Assembly (NCBI GenBank): GCA_016929395.1
Contig: JAFGIX010000080.1
Coordinates: 1 to 61,667 of the forward strand
Length of the DNA: 61,667 bases
DNA from: Candidatus Zymogenus saltonus
GTDB lineage: Bacteria > Desulfobacterota > Zymogenia > Zymogenales > Zymogenaceae
Direction of reading: 5' to 3'
The position numbers and the translations under genes were made by a program. This document shows, piece after piece, positions 15,934 through 24,719 of this stretch (position 1 is its first letter; each line of letters opens with the position of its first letter). The notes beneath the pieces were generated by a model. The model saw nothing but the letters and a program-made list of their open reading frames with translations. It was not told the origin of the DNA and did no database searches.

Positions 15934-18166
15934 GGGGGAAGACGGGGAGTCGTCTGGGTCTTACCTTATATCGAACAGGATGGTAAGGGAGATAAACGGT
16001 TTTGTTCTCCTTGCGGTCTCGATATTCCTCGCGATAAGCCTGATCTCCTACTATCACGGAGACCCGTCCTACAACAGGGTGGCCCCAGGGGTTTTGACCA
16101 CTAACTGGGGGGGGATCATAGGGGCATACGCTTCCGATTTTCTTCTGGTTTTCTTAGGGATAGGGGCATATTTATTGACCCTATATATATTTGTTCTCTC
16201 GCTCCACTTCCTGGTTAGCGACGGCATCAAGAATATCTTTCTAAGATCCCTTTACTCCCTTTTCATTTTCTTTTCGATAATGGTCCTTTTGGGAGCCGTC
16301 TTCGGCCAGAATAAGATCCTCTACGGCCGGACGGTCTACGCCGGGGGGATTTTGGGGATATATCTCGCGTCGTTTTTGTGGAAGTACATCAGCGTTGCGG
16401 GAACGGCGATCTTATCCCTACTTGTCCTTGTCCTCTCTTCCATTCTGATCTTAGGCAAGACCGTAAGGGAGGCCCTGGTTTTTGCATCGGTATTTTCGTC
16501 TCGACTTTTCAAGGGATTGAAAACGATATTTGCCCTCTTGGCCGATGGGGTGATTTGTATGTCGAGAATAAGGGGAAAGAAAAAGGGAAGTGTAAAGAGC
16601 CCGCCGAAATTGAAGGGGGAGGTGAGGGCCACCCTCCCGCCGGAGATCGTCGAGGTAAGGCCACTGGAGAGGGTAAGGCGGGATATTTCTCCTGAGAGGC
16701 AGCCCCGCTTCGATTTCGGCCGGGGATCGGGGGAGTATGTCTTTCCGCCCCTCGACCTCCTGAAGCTTCCCGAGAACGAGTCTTCCGTGGCCGACAAAAA
16801 GTCCCTCATCATGAAGGCGAGGATACTCGAAAAGAAGCTTCTTGACTTTTCCGTCAGGGGTAAGGTCACGGAGGTGAGGCCCGGCCCCGTGGTCACGATG
16901 TTTGAATTCGAGCCCGCCCCTGGAGAGCGGATAAACAAGATCGCCGGCCTTGCGGACGACATAGCTATGGCGATGTCGGCCCTCTCTGTGAGGATAATAG
17001 CTCCCATAGCGGGGAAATCCGTGGTCGGCTTCGAGATACCGAACCCGACCAGGGATACGGTCTCCTTGAGGGAGATAATAGGCTGCGATGATTTCGACGC
17101 TTCAAAGTCAAAACTGACCTTCGCCCTGGGCAAGGATATCTTCGGTGCGCCGGTAACAGCCGATCTTATGAAGATGCCGCACCTTCTGATCGCCGGCGCC
17201 ACCGGCTCCGGAAAGAGCGTCTGCATAAACTCGATTATTCTCAGCATCCTGTACAAGGCGTCGCCCGAGGATGTGAAGTTTCTGCTGATCGACCCGAAGA
17301 TGCTGGAGCTCTCCCTCTATCGGGGGATCGCCCACCTCCTCCTTCCCGTGATCACAGACTCGAAGGAGGCTTCCGTGGCCCTGAGGTGGGCCGTGGAAGA
17401 GATGGAGCAAAGATACAGGGTGATGGCGGAGCTGGGGGTAAAGAACATCACCGGGTATAACAGAAAGGTGGCCGAGATGAAGCCCGTATCGACGGATACT
17501 ATGGAAGGCGATCGAGAGCCCCATCGGAAGATACCCCTTATCGTCCTAATCATAGACGAGCTTGCGGATCTCATGATGACATCAACCCGGGAGGTGGAGG
17601 AGTCGATAACGAGGCTTGCCCATATGGCCCGGGCGTCGGGGATTCACCTGATCGTGGCCACCCAGCGCCCCTCGGTGAATGTGTTAACGGGGGTGATAAA
17701 GGCGAACTTCCCCGCGAGGATCTCGTTTCAGGTGTCATCGAGGGTCGATTCGAGGACGATTCTCGATGTATCGGGGGCGGAGCACCTTTTGGGGATGGGT
17801 GATATGCTGTTTCTTCCCCCGACAACGTCAAATCTAATAAGGGTGCACGGCGCAAACGTGTCGGAAGACGAGATAATCGGAGTGGTCGAGTTCATCAAGG
17901 AACAGGGAAGCCCGACCTACATGGAAGTGGATTTGAAGGCGAGAGACGAGACCCATCTCGAGCTTGATGACGGATATGACGAAAAGTACGACGACGCCGT
18001 GGCCCTGGTGGCCGAGACGAGAAAGGCCTCCATCTCCATGATACAGAGGCACTTGAGGATCGGTTACAATCGGGCCGCAAGGATCATAGAAAAGATGGAG
18101 GAGGATGGAATTATAGGACCTTCCGATGGAGTAAAACCCCGGGAGGTATTAATAAACAAGATTTGA
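15905..18166 (+). CDS. ftsK: DNA translocase FtsK/SpoIIIE
   Basis: A septum-located ATP-driven DNA pump that clears chromosome ends during division. The N-terminal about 200 residues hold four to five membrane helices (FtsK_4TM type), followed by a short charged linker, shorter than in E. coli. The motor domain contains Walker A GATGSGKS (residues 431-438) and Walker B in VLIIDELADLMM, plus the LIDPKMLELSLY block. The last about 65 residues form the winged-helix gamma domain (SMIQRHLRIGYNRAARIIEKM) that reads polarity sequences. Total 753 residues. ATG 15905 has no strong ribosome site and overlaps the small ORF upstream. lolA follows 17 bases after the stop. Confidence 0.95.
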   Translation: MAGPKKRKNRGEDGESSGSYLISNRMVREINGFVLLAVSIFLAISLISYYHGDPSYNRVAPGVLTTNWGGIIGAYASDFLLVFLGIGAYLLTLYIFVLSLHFLVSDGIKNIFLRSLYSLFIFFSIMVLLGAVFGQNKILYGRTVYAGGILGIYLASFLWKYISVAGTAILSLLVLVLSSILILGKTVREALVFASVFSSRLFKGLKTIFALLADGVICMSRIRGKKKGSVKSPPKLKGEVRATLPPEIVEVRPLERVRRDISPERQPRFDFGRGSGEYVFPPLDLLKLPENESSVADKKSLIMKARILEKKLLDFSVRGKVTEVRPGPVVTMFEFEPAPGERINKIAGLADDIAMAMSALSVRIIAPIAGKSVVGFEIPNPTRDTVSLREIIGCDDFDASKSKLTFALGKDIFGAPVTADLMKMPHLLIAGATGSGKSVCINSIILSILYKASPEDVKFLLIDPKMLELSLYRGIAHLLLPVITDSKEASVALRWAVEEMEQRYRVMAELGVKNITGYNRKVAEMKPVSTDTMEGDREPHRKIPLIVLIIDELADLMMTSTREVEESITRLAHMARASGIHLIVATQRPSVNVLTGVIKANFPARISFQVSSRVDSRTILDVSGAEHLLGMGDMLFLPPTTSNLIRVHGANVSEDEIIGVVEFIKEQGSPTYMEVDLKARDETHLELDDGYDEKYDDAVALVAETRKASISMIQRHLRIGYNRAARIIEKMEEDGIIGPSDGVKPREVLINKI

Positions 18167-18183
18167 AAAGGAGATAGAAAAAA

Positions 18184-18918
18184 GTGAAAAGGATAACGAC
18201 TTTAATGCTTGCGGCGGCCTTTCTTTTTTTGGCCGTTACAACGGTTACGGCGGAAGATAAACTGGAGACGATCGTAAACAAACTTCAAAAAAACTATGAT
18301 GATATCATTGACTTTTCGGCGAAGTTCAACCAAGTGACAGAGGCAAAATTTCTCGGAGCGCCGGCGATCCAAAATGGCGAGGTTTTTTTTAAAAAGCCGG
18401 GGAAATTCAGGAAGCATATCGGTTCTATAGCCGACGATACCTTTAGTGAAGATTTAATAACCAACGGAAAGACATTATGGTACTATAGGCCGAACGAGAA
18501 GCAAGTGATTATTTATGACAGTGGTGAAGCCTTGGAAAACGAGTTTTTTCTCCCGTTCCTCTTCGGAGAGGGTAAATTGACAGAAAATTTTGAGGTGGCC
18601 ATGAAGGAGTCGACAATGAAGGAGGCGAAGAACTCGTACCTCATGGCGCTGGTGCCGAAAGAGCCCGACACGGGCGTCGAGTGGATTCTCCTGGTGATTG
18701 ACAAGGATACGTTCTTGATCAAGCAGATGAACATATATTCCGTTACGAAAAGTGTCATCAGGATAGCCTTTGAGGATATTAAGATAAATCAGGGCCTTAG
18801 TGACTCATTTTTCAACTTCCAGGTTCCATCGGGAGTCGAGATAATCAGGAAAAAGATCGAATACTCAGGGCCTCCGGAGACGAAGGTAGACGTAAAAATA
18901 CTGGAAAACGACGATTGA
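18184..18918 (+). CDS. lolA: Outer-membrane lipoprotein carrier protein LolA
   Basis: A periplasmic chaperone that carries lipoproteins from the LolCDE complex to the outer membrane, so the cell is diderm. A signal peptide (MKRITTLMLAAAFLFLAVT, cleavage near TAE) is followed by the LolA fold: LQKNYDDIIDFSAKFNQ, GEVFFKKPGKFRKH, NGKTLWYYRPNEKQVIIYD. The 244-residue length is normal. GTG 18184 has AAAGGAGAT upstream. It follows ftsK by 17 bases, the same ftsK-lolA order seen in many proteobacteria, so the two are probably cotranscribed. Confidence 0.92.
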   Translation: MKRITTLMLAAAFLFLAVTTVTAEDKLETIVNKLQKNYDDIIDFSAKFNQVTEAKFLGAPAIQNGEVFFKKPGKFRKHIGSIADDTFSEDLITNGKTLWYYRPNEKQVIIYDSGEALENEFFLPFLFGEGKLTENFEVAMKESTMKEAKNSYLMALVPKEPDTGVEWILLVIDKDTFLIKQMNIYSVTKSVIRIAFEDIKINQGLSDSFFNFQVPSGVEIIRKKIEYSGPPETKVDVKILENDD

Positions 18919-19023
18919 GAACTTGGGACCCTCCTTGTTTTTGCGGATTGAATCCGAAGTGAATCGAGTCCGGGAGATAAATCCCGTTTCATCTCGCGTT
19001 GTTGTATAACTCTATTAATGCAA

Positions 19024-19045
19024 GGCCCCTTTTCCGGGGTCTTTT
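19024..19045 (+). terminator. Terminator-like hairpin before rimO
   Basis: GGCCCC (19024-19029) pairs with GGGGTC (19036-19041; one G-U), followed by TTTT. It ends the ftsK-lolA unit and falls between a formal upstream start (18999) and the real rimO start (19065). Confidence 0.5.
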
Positions 19046-19064
19046 CGCTTTGCGTGGGGGAATC

Positions 19065-20429
19065 TTGTCAAAGGGTTACTTTCTTATAGCCTTGGGGTGC
19101 GACAAGAACATCATCGATGCCGAGGTAATGGCCGGGCGCCTCAAGAGGGAGGGATATTGTCCCGTCGGTGATCCGGCCGAGGCCGATATAATGATCGTCC
19201 ACACCTGCACCTTCGTCGAAGGCGCCACCGAGGAGTCGATCGATACGATCCTTGAGCTGGGGAGCCAAAAGGGGTATGGGAAGGCCCTCGTCGTGTCGGG
19301 CTGTCTCGCCCAGAGGTATCCGAATGAGCTCGCAAAGGAGATTCCGGAGGTGGATCTGATCCTCGGGGTCGGCAAGCACACAGAGCTGCTCGAATGGCTG
19401 GGCAGGGAGAGGATCGTGGTCTCTTCCCCCGAGGATTGGGATATCAACATGATGGAAAGCAACACGATGGAGAGGATACCCTCAACCCCCCGTCATTACG
19501 CATTCCTGAAGGTCTCGGAAGGATGCAACAACCGCTGTTCATATTGCGTAATCCCCTTGGTTCGGGGCGGGCTAAGGAGCCGCCCGGTTGATGATATTGT
19601 CGCCGAGGCGGGATGCCTCAGGGAAGGGGGGATCTTTGAGCTCAACCTCGTTGCCCAGGACCTGGCCTCGTATGGATTGGACCTGCTTAACGGGAATGGT
19701 CTTTACGGGCTTCCGGGGCTTTTGAGGTCGCTCCTTGACGGGACGGATATCCCGTGGATCCGCCTCCTCTATCTCCACCCGAAAAATATTACAAGCGACC
19801 TTATAGACCTCGTTGCGAGAGAGGAGCGGATCGTAAGCTACATGGATGTCCCTGTTCAACACTGCTCCGATACCATACTGAAGTCGATGGGGAGAGGTAT
19901 AGAGAAAAAAGGTATCCTGACGCTCATCGATGAGATAAGAAGCCGCATAGAGAAGATCTATCTGAGGACAAGCCTTATCGTCGGGTATCCCGGGGAGGGG
20001 GAAGGGGAGTTCAAGGAACTTTACAATTTTGTAAGGGACGTGAAATTTCAGAATCTCGGAGTCTTCCGTTATTCAAGGGAGGAGGGAACCCGGGCCAACA
20101 ATATGATCGGCCACCTTCCCGAGGATGTCATCGAAGAGAGGTACAGGGCGATAATGGAGCTTCAGAGGGGGATTTCGCTTGCGGAAAACGAAAGGCTCGT
20201 GGGGGAGAGGGTCGTCGCTCTAATTGACGGGATTAGTGAAAAAGGGGAGGACGAAAGCGAAGACCCCGCCGTTTTCAGGGGCAGATTCTACGGGCAGGCC
20301 CCTGAGGTGGACGGCAATATAAAAATTCGAGGCGTTGGGCTGTCTTCCGGGGATGTGGTGGATGTTTTGATAACCGGTGCCGGTCATTACGACCTTTTCG
20401 GCGAAGTGGTCAAAAAAATAGTTGAATGA
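19065..20429 (+). CDS. rimO: Ribosomal protein S12 methylthiotransferase RimO
   Basis: A radical-SAM enzyme that methylthiolates an Asp of ribosomal protein S12. The N-terminal UPF0004 domain supplies Cys12 (LGCDKN), Cys48 (HTCTF) and Cys80 (SGCLAQ) for one 4Fe-4S cluster. The radical-SAM motif is Cys154-x3-Cys158-x2-Cys161 (GCNNRCSYC), followed by RGGLRSRP, the signature that separates RimO from MiaB. A TRAM-like RNA-binding domain occupies the last about 70 residues. The frame is open back to 18999, but the conserved domain begins just after TTG 19065 and a terminator-like hairpin lies in between, so I use 19065 (454 residues). Confidence 0.92.
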   Translation: MSKGYFLIALGCDKNIIDAEVMAGRLKREGYCPVGDPAEADIMIVHTCTFVEGATEESIDTILELGSQKGYGKALVVSGCLAQRYPNELAKEIPEVDLILGVGKHTELLEWLGRERIVVSSPEDWDINMMESNTMERIPSTPRHYAFLKVSEGCNNRCSYCVIPLVRGGLRSRPVDDIVAEAGCLREGGIFELNLVAQDLASYGLDLLNGNGLYGLPGLLRSLLDGTDIPWIRLLYLHPKNITSDLIDLVAREERIVSYMDVPVQHCSDTILKSMGRGIEKKGILTLIDEIRSRIEKIYLRTSLIVGYPGEGEGEFKELYNFVRDVKFQNLGVFRYSREEGTRANNMIGHLPEDVIEERYRAIMELQRGISLAENERLVGERVVALIDGISEKGEDESEDPAVFRGRFYGQAPEVDGNIKIRGVGLSSGDVVDVLITGAGHYDLFGEVVKKIVE

Positions 20430-20455
20430 ATCTCATTTTCTCCTTCTTTTTTGTC

Positions 20456-20483
20456 TTGACAAAGGTGGAAATAAGTATATATT
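20456..20483 (+). promoter_or_regulatory. Sigma70-like promoter for the DksA-type/apbE operon
   Basis: TTGACA (20456-20461), 16 bases, TATATT (20478-20483), about 75 bases before the DksA-type gene. Confidence 0.6.
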
Positions 20484-20556
20484 TTCCGATACTGTTTTTT
20501 TTAGCCTACGAAGTTTCATTTTTTTAACTTAAAGATGACGGCTTTTGGAGAGGAAG

Positions 20557-20982
20557 ATGACAGAGAGTCTAAAAGAGATTGAAGAAATCCTTAAAGAAAT
20601 GAGACATGAACTTCTGAAGGAAATCAAAGAAAAAATAAAATCGGAGAGCGATATCAAGACCAAGGGAGATGTGGGGGACATATACGATCTTGCCAGTGAT
20701 GAGCGGGACAGGGAGCTTAACATCATTATTTCGGATCGGGATATGGATAAGATCGAGGAAATCGATGAGGCACTGGAGAGGATCAAGGACGGCACCTACG
20801 GGATATGCATGGAATGTGAGGCAAAAATCCCGAAAGAGCGGCTGATGATTATGCCCTTCGCTCAATTGTGCGTGCACTGCAAATCGAAAATAGAAAAGTC
20901 GGGAATCAGCGAGAAAGGATTTAAAGAAGAGAGAGAATACAGGAAGCTTGCCTTTACATCCACTGATGAGGAAGAGAGTTGA
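20557..20982 (+). CDS. TraR/DksA-type C4 zinc-finger protein
   Basis: A 141-residue member of the DksA/TraR family, which bind in the secondary channel of RNA polymerase and tune promoters, often together with ppGpp. The N-terminal about 75 residues are a charged coiled coil. The C-terminal zinc finger uses Cys84/Cys87 (GICMEC) and Cys105/Cys108 (LCVHC). The coiled-coil tip contains DLASDERDREL, close to the acidic tip motif of DksA. ATG 20557 follows GGAGAGG at 20547-20553, which would overlap the alternative TTG 20545. apbE starts before this gene ends, implying coupled translation. Whether it is the main DksA or a paralogue is not decidable here. Confidence 0.88.
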   Translation: MTESLKEIEEILKEMRHELLKEIKEKIKSESDIKTKGDVGDIYDLASDERDRELNIIISDRDMDKIEEIDEALERIKDGTYGICMECEAKIPKERLMIMPFAQLCVHCKSKIEKSGISEKGFKEEREYRKLAFTSTDEEES

Positions 20983-22063
20983 TTCATTGAAGTTAAAATC
21001 CATCCTGAAATATATCCTTCCCTTTATCGTTGTTGCAGTCCTCTTCTCGGTATGGTATTTCAAAAGGAGGACCGTAACAGTCACCGATACCCGCCTTATG
21101 CTGGGGACCGTCGTTGAGATAACGGTGATGGGAGAGGCGGGAGAGAGGCGGGATATCCTCTATGAGGCCGTTGAGTCGGCCTTCCTGAAGATCGCAGAAA
21201 TTGAGACCATCGCCGACAGGCATACAGCCAAAAGCGAGATATCGAAGTTGAACCGCATGGCGAAAGAAGGGGAGCTGGGCCCAATTCCCGTCTCGGATGA
21301 GATAATCGAGATGCTTGACCTGTCGAGGATCGTTTCCGAGAGGTCGGACGGGGCCTTCGACATCACGGTGGCCCCCATCATCGATCTCTGGGATTTCAGC
21401 TCCGATGGGAAGGGAAGGGTTCCCGATGAAGATGAGATAAGAAAGAGGCTCAAGCTCGTTGACTACAGAAACGTGGCAGTCGAGAAGGGAACAAAAGAGG
21501 TTTCTTTTCGCAAGACCGGAACAAGGCTCGACCTTGGAGGTATAGCCAAGGGTTATGCCGTGGACGAGGCGGCGGAGGTTCTTCGGAAGCTGGGGATTAA
21601 GAGCGGTGTCGTCAACGCCGGCGGCGACATAGCGGTGATAGGATACAAAGGAGGAGGTAAAAAAGGGGGAGACCCCTGGAGGATCGGGATTCAAGACCCG
21701 AGGAATCCGAAAGGACTCATCGCCGTCTTGAGACTCAACGATGCCTCCGTAGTGACCTCCGGGGATTACGAGCGGTATTTCATCGAAAACGGAAAGAGGT
21801 ATCACCATATCATTGACCCGAAAACCGGGTACCCTTCCGACTCCTCGATATCCGTAACGGTGGTGGCCAAAAACACCGCCTTGGCAGACGCCCTGGCAAC
21901 GGCGATCTTCGTCCTCGGGCCCGAGAGGGGACTCAGACTCGTTAAGGATTTTGCCGAAAAGACTGGCGACGGGGAAAATTCCGTCGAGGCATTGATCGTA
22001 GGGCCTAAGGGAAAACTGTTTAAAACCGAGGGCCTTAGTAAAATCATGGAGTACTTGGATTAG
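20966..22063 (+). CDS. apbE: FAD:protein FMN transferase (ApbE family)
   Basis: ApbE covalently attaches FMN from FAD to a Thr of exported or membrane flavoproteins such as the NqrC/RnfG subunits. An N-terminal signal anchor (residues about 9-25) places it on the outer face of the inner membrane. Family motifs appear in order: DRHTAKSEIS, LDLGGIAKGYAVDEA, NAGGDIAVIG, and the FMN-transfer block VVTSGDYERYF...HIIDPKTGYP followed by ADALATAIFVLG. About 365 residues, usual size. ATG 20966 overlaps the DksA-type gene by 17 bases; TTG 20987 is an alternative start. The next gene begins three bases after the stop, so the set is an operon. Confidence 0.93.
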   Translation: MRKRVDSLKLKSILKYILPFIVVAVLFSVWYFKRRTVTVTDTRLMLGTVVEITVMGEAGERRDILYEAVESAFLKIAEIETIADRHTAKSEISKLNRMAKEGELGPIPVSDEIIEMLDLSRIVSERSDGAFDITVAPIIDLWDFSSDGKGRVPDEDEIRKRLKLVDYRNVAVEKGTKEVSFRKTGTRLDLGGIAKGYAVDEAAEVLRKLGIKSGVVNAGGDIAVIGYKGGGKKGGDPWRIGIQDPRNPKGLIAVLRLNDASVVTSGDYERYFIENGKRYHHIIDPKTGYPSDSSISVTVVAKNTALADALATAIFVLGPERGLRLVKDFAEKTGDGENSVEALIVGPKGKLFKTEGLSKIMEYLD

Positions 22064-22066
22064 GTT

Positions 22067-22447
22067 TTGTTCACCAGGGCGGACAAGATTCTCATCGTCG
22101 CCCTTATCGTCGTCTCTGCGTTAAGCTACCCGGCGATAAGGCACTTCTTTTCGGGGGGTACGTTCGTCTCGATAGAGGTCTCCGGCGAGGAGCGAAGGGT
22201 TGTGAGACTCGGCCTCGACAAGGAGATCACAGTTCCCGGCAAGATCGGAGATTCGGTTATAAGATTCGACGAGAAGGGGGTGAGGTTCGTGGACTCCCCC
22301 TGCGTGGACAAAAACTGCATCGAGGCGGGCCGCATAAAAAAAGAGGGGGAGGTTTTAAGATGTGAGGCAAATGACGTTACGGTTCGGATTATCGGCGCCA
22401 ACGGGAAGTCGGCCAAAGGGAGGGGAATAGACTTTATCACAAGGTAA
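22067..22447 (+). CDS. NusG domain II-containing protein (membrane-anchored)
   Basis: A 126-residue protein with an N-terminal membrane anchor (residues 8-25) and a small beta-barrel outside. The block VRFVDSPCVDKNCIEAG is the Cys-containing signature of the NusG domain-II-like (DUF1312) family, which has no known activity despite the NusG name. TTG 22067 starts three bases after apbE stops. Proteins of this type recur beside ApbE and Gx-type membrane proteins in anaerobes, often near Rnf-like complexes; that association is prior knowledge and no Rnf gene lies in this window. Role therefore inferred only as accessory to exported flavoprotein maturation. Confidence 0.8.
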   Translation: MFTRADKILIVALIVVSALSYPAIRHFFSGGTFVSIEVSGEERRVVRLGLDKEITVPGKIGDSVIRFDEKGVRFVDSPCVDKNCIEAGRIKKEGEVLRCEANDVTVRIIGANGKSAKGRGIDFITR

Positions 22448-22608
22448 ATAGTCTGATTCATCCGATTATTGAGAGCCCGGGCCGAGGGGTAGAATGTTTT
22501 TTTAATATATTCATGATTGAGGGAACGGGATTTCGAACTAGGTGGCGGGAGGGCCTTTGGCCAGGTAGCCTCAGTAATATAGGTCTTGATAAAATAGTCT
22601 CTTTAAAA

Positions 22609-22632
22609 ACTCGGAGGAGAACCGGGTTTTTT
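22609..22632 (+). terminator. Terminator-like hairpin after the NusG-II gene
   Basis: ACTCGG (22609-22614) pairs with CCGGGT (22622-22627; one T-G), followed by Ts to 22632. The surrounding 22448-22734 gap shows no coding sequence that I can support. Confidence 0.5.
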
Positions 22633-22734
22633 AATGTAGAAGCGATTCATCTCGCTGAAATACTCATATTAACTTTGCGTTAAATTCACTTTGAGTTCTT
22701 TAAATCAGTCGGAACTGAAAGGTCAGGGTAAAGG

Positions 22735-23274
22735 GTGGAGAGGGAGAGAAAAATAGTGACGATATCGCTCCTTGCGGGGCTTTCAGTTGTAATCTACGCC
22801 CTGGAGTCCTTCATCCCTTCGCCCGTCCCCTGGCTCCGGTACGGCTTTTCCCACATCATAATTCTCTTTGTCCTCCTTTTTTTTAGCTACAGAGAGGCAC
22901 TCCTGATTTTTCTTGTCAGGACCCTGATCGGCTCCCTCATCGTGGGAAGGCTCTTCTCCCCCACCTTCTTCTTTGGCCTATGCGGCGGATTTTCGGCCCT
23001 TGTCGTCATGGCGGGCCTCCTCTACGTGCTCAAGGGGAGGGGGCTGGGTATCGTGGGTATCAGCGTCTCCGGGGCGTGGGTAAACAGCCTCGTCCAGATG
23101 CTCATCGCGGCGGTGCTCTTTGCGAGACACCGGGAGATATTCCTGTTCCTCCCCGTTTCGTTGATCTTCGCCGTGGCGATGGGAATCGTAAACGGGATAG
23201 CGGTCTACTATCTGAACGGATACGGTCAAAAAGCGCTCGGGTTTAAGGGGAGGTATTTCCCTCTTGATTTGTGA
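22735..23274 (+). CDS. Gx transporter / heptaprenyl diphosphate synthase component I-like protein
   Basis: A 179-residue membrane protein with five to six hydrophobic helices and little else. The N-terminal LESFIPSPVPWLRYGFSHIIILFVL block is typical of the Gx family (Pfam Hpre_diP_synt_I), ECF-substrate-component-like proteins of unproven substrate often next to ApbE and NusG-II proteins, as here. GTG 22735 is used because homologues begin shortly before a hydrophobic helix; GTG 22756 with a better purine-rich upstream is possible. Its stop lies only four bases from the end of the opposing aminotransferase gene. Confidence 0.75.
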   Translation: MERERKIVTISLLAGLSVVIYALESFIPSPVPWLRYGFSHIIILFVLLFFSYREALLIFLVRTLIGSLIVGRLFSPTFFFGLCGGFSALVVMAGLLYVLKGRGLGIVGISVSGAWVNSLVQMLIAAVLFARHREIFLFLPVSLIFAVAMGIVNGIAVYYLNGYGQKALGFKGRYFPLDL

Positions 23275-23278
23275 AAGG

Positions 23279-24427
23279 TTATAGCCGATCGTAGCTCTTC
23301 AGGAACGACTCGATCCTGTCCATCGCCTCTCTGATATTTTCCATCGAGTTCGCGTAGCAGAACCTGATATATCCCTCGGCGTTTTTCCCGAAGTCTATCC
23401 CCGGGGTGACGCCGACGCCCGCTCCCTCCAGGATGGCGAAGGCGAGTTCGTAGGAGTTTTTGGTGAAGGACTTTGCGTTTGCCAGGACATAAAAGGCCCC
23501 TCCCGGGTCTACAGTGATTCCGAAGCCGAGCTCCTTGAGCCTCTTTACGATAAACTTTCGCCTCTCATTGTAAATGGAGCGCATCCTCTTGACCTCTTCC
23601 CCCCCCTTCTTAAGGGCGGCTATCCCGGCCCACTGGGCGAAGCTGTTGGCGGAGATGAAGAAGTTCTGCTGCATCTTCTGCATCGGGCGGACAAATTCCC
23701 TGGGCGATATGACGTAGCCGAGACGCCAGCCCGTCATGGCGTACCTCTTGGAGAAGCCGTTCATGACGAAGGCGCGGTCGGTGAATTCGAGGATTGAGTG
23801 CTCGGTCTCCTCGTAGACGAGGCCGTGGTAAATCTCGTCGGAGATTATGTAGGGGCCGAGCTCCGAAAGACTTTTCATCCTCTCGGGAGAGAGGAGGTTT
23901 CCGGTTGGATTTGACGGGGAGTTTATAAGAATCCCCTTGACCTTTTTCGTGATTTTTCCCTTTACCCTGTCTGGGTCGAACTGAAATCCCTCCTCCTGAT
24001 GGACATCGACCGGTTTTGGATGGCCGTCGACATACTCAAGGAAGTTTGGATAGCATGCGTAGCAAGGGTCGGACAGGATCACCTCGTCGGCTGGATTCAG
24101 TAGGGCGGAAAAGATGAGGAGCATGGCGGGGGAGGTGCCGTTAGTTATAATGACTTGATCCGGGGAGACATTAACACCGTAGCGCATTTTATAGTCTTCG
24201 GATACCGCCTCCCTAAGCTCGAAAAGCCCCATGCTGTGGGTGTACTGGGTCTTTCCCTCCCTAAGGGCATCAATGGCCGCCTCTTTTATCACTTCGGGGG
24301 TGTCGAAGTCCGGCTCCCCGACCTCCAGGTGGATGATGTCTCTCCCCTCCCTCTGAAGCTCTTGGGCCCTCTCCAGCACCTCCATCACTATAAAGGGAGT
24401 TATTCTATCCGATCTTCTTGATACCAT
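23279..24427 (-). CDS. Class I/II PLP-dependent aminotransferase
   Basis: A fold-type-I aminotransferase of the aspartate/aromatic type. The signatures are LEVGEPDFDTP near the N-terminus, NSPSNPTGN in the middle, the cofactor Asp/Tyr in IISDEIYHGLVY, and the Schiff-base Lys in NGFSKRYAMTGWRLGY (Lys227 with this start). An Arg in the C-terminal GYIRFCYANS binds the substrate carboxylate. It transfers amino groups between an amino acid and a 2-oxo acid; the preferred amino acid cannot be told. ATG 24427 has AAGGA unusually close upstream; an in-frame TTG at 24448 would add seven residues. Monocistronic, convergent with the Gx gene. Confidence 0.88.
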   Translation of the reverse strand: MVSRRSDRITPFIVMEVLERAQELQREGRDIIHLEVGEPDFDTPEVIKEAAIDALREGKTQYTHSMGLFELREAVSEDYKMRYGVNVSPDQVIITNGTSPAMLLIFSALLNPADEVILSDPCYACYPNFLEYVDGHPKPVDVHQEEGFQFDPDRVKGKITKKVKGILINSPSNPTGNLLSPERMKSLSELGPYIISDEIYHGLVYEETEHSILEFTDRAFVMNGFSKRYAMTGWRLGYVISPREFVRPMQKMQQNFFISANSFAQWAGIAALKKGGEEVKRMRSIYNERRKFIVKRLKELGFGITVDPGGAFYVLANAKSFTKNSYELAFAILEGAGVGVTPGIDFGKNAEGYIRFCYANSMENIREAMDRIESFLKSYDRL

Positions 24428-24459
24428 TTTCCTTGGTTCCCGTTTCAATCAGTGCTGAC

Positions 24460-24486
24460 AAAAAGGGGGCTAATGGCAACCCCTTT
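24460..24486 (-). terminator. Rho-independent terminator after the tRNA-linked gene
   Basis: On the minus strand AAAGGGG (24486-24480) pairs with CCCCTTT around an 11-base loop and runs into TTTTTG. It lies between the small CDS at 24720 and the aminotransferase. The rest of 24487-24719 holds no gene that I can support. Confidence 0.6.
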
Positions 24487-24719
24487 GATCACTCGACCTA
24501 AAACTTACAACGAAATGTCCCTATACGTTCCAATCTTATAGAAAATAACACATTTCGGCACGAATATCAACAGGAGCGTTCCCCTCGAAAGGGGTATCTT
24601 CAAAACTCGACTGTCTGGTATTGACCGGGATTTGTTTCAAGGCGGGGGAAATAGTCATGATATATATATGATGCTCCCTATTGCTGTTTCGAGCTCTTGA
24701 ATAGCTTAAAGCGATCTAA

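Noticed and set aside
18999-19064. A 22-residue N-terminal extension of RimO.
   Set aside because: It spans a terminator-like hairpin and precedes the conserved N-terminus; TTG 19065 is better.
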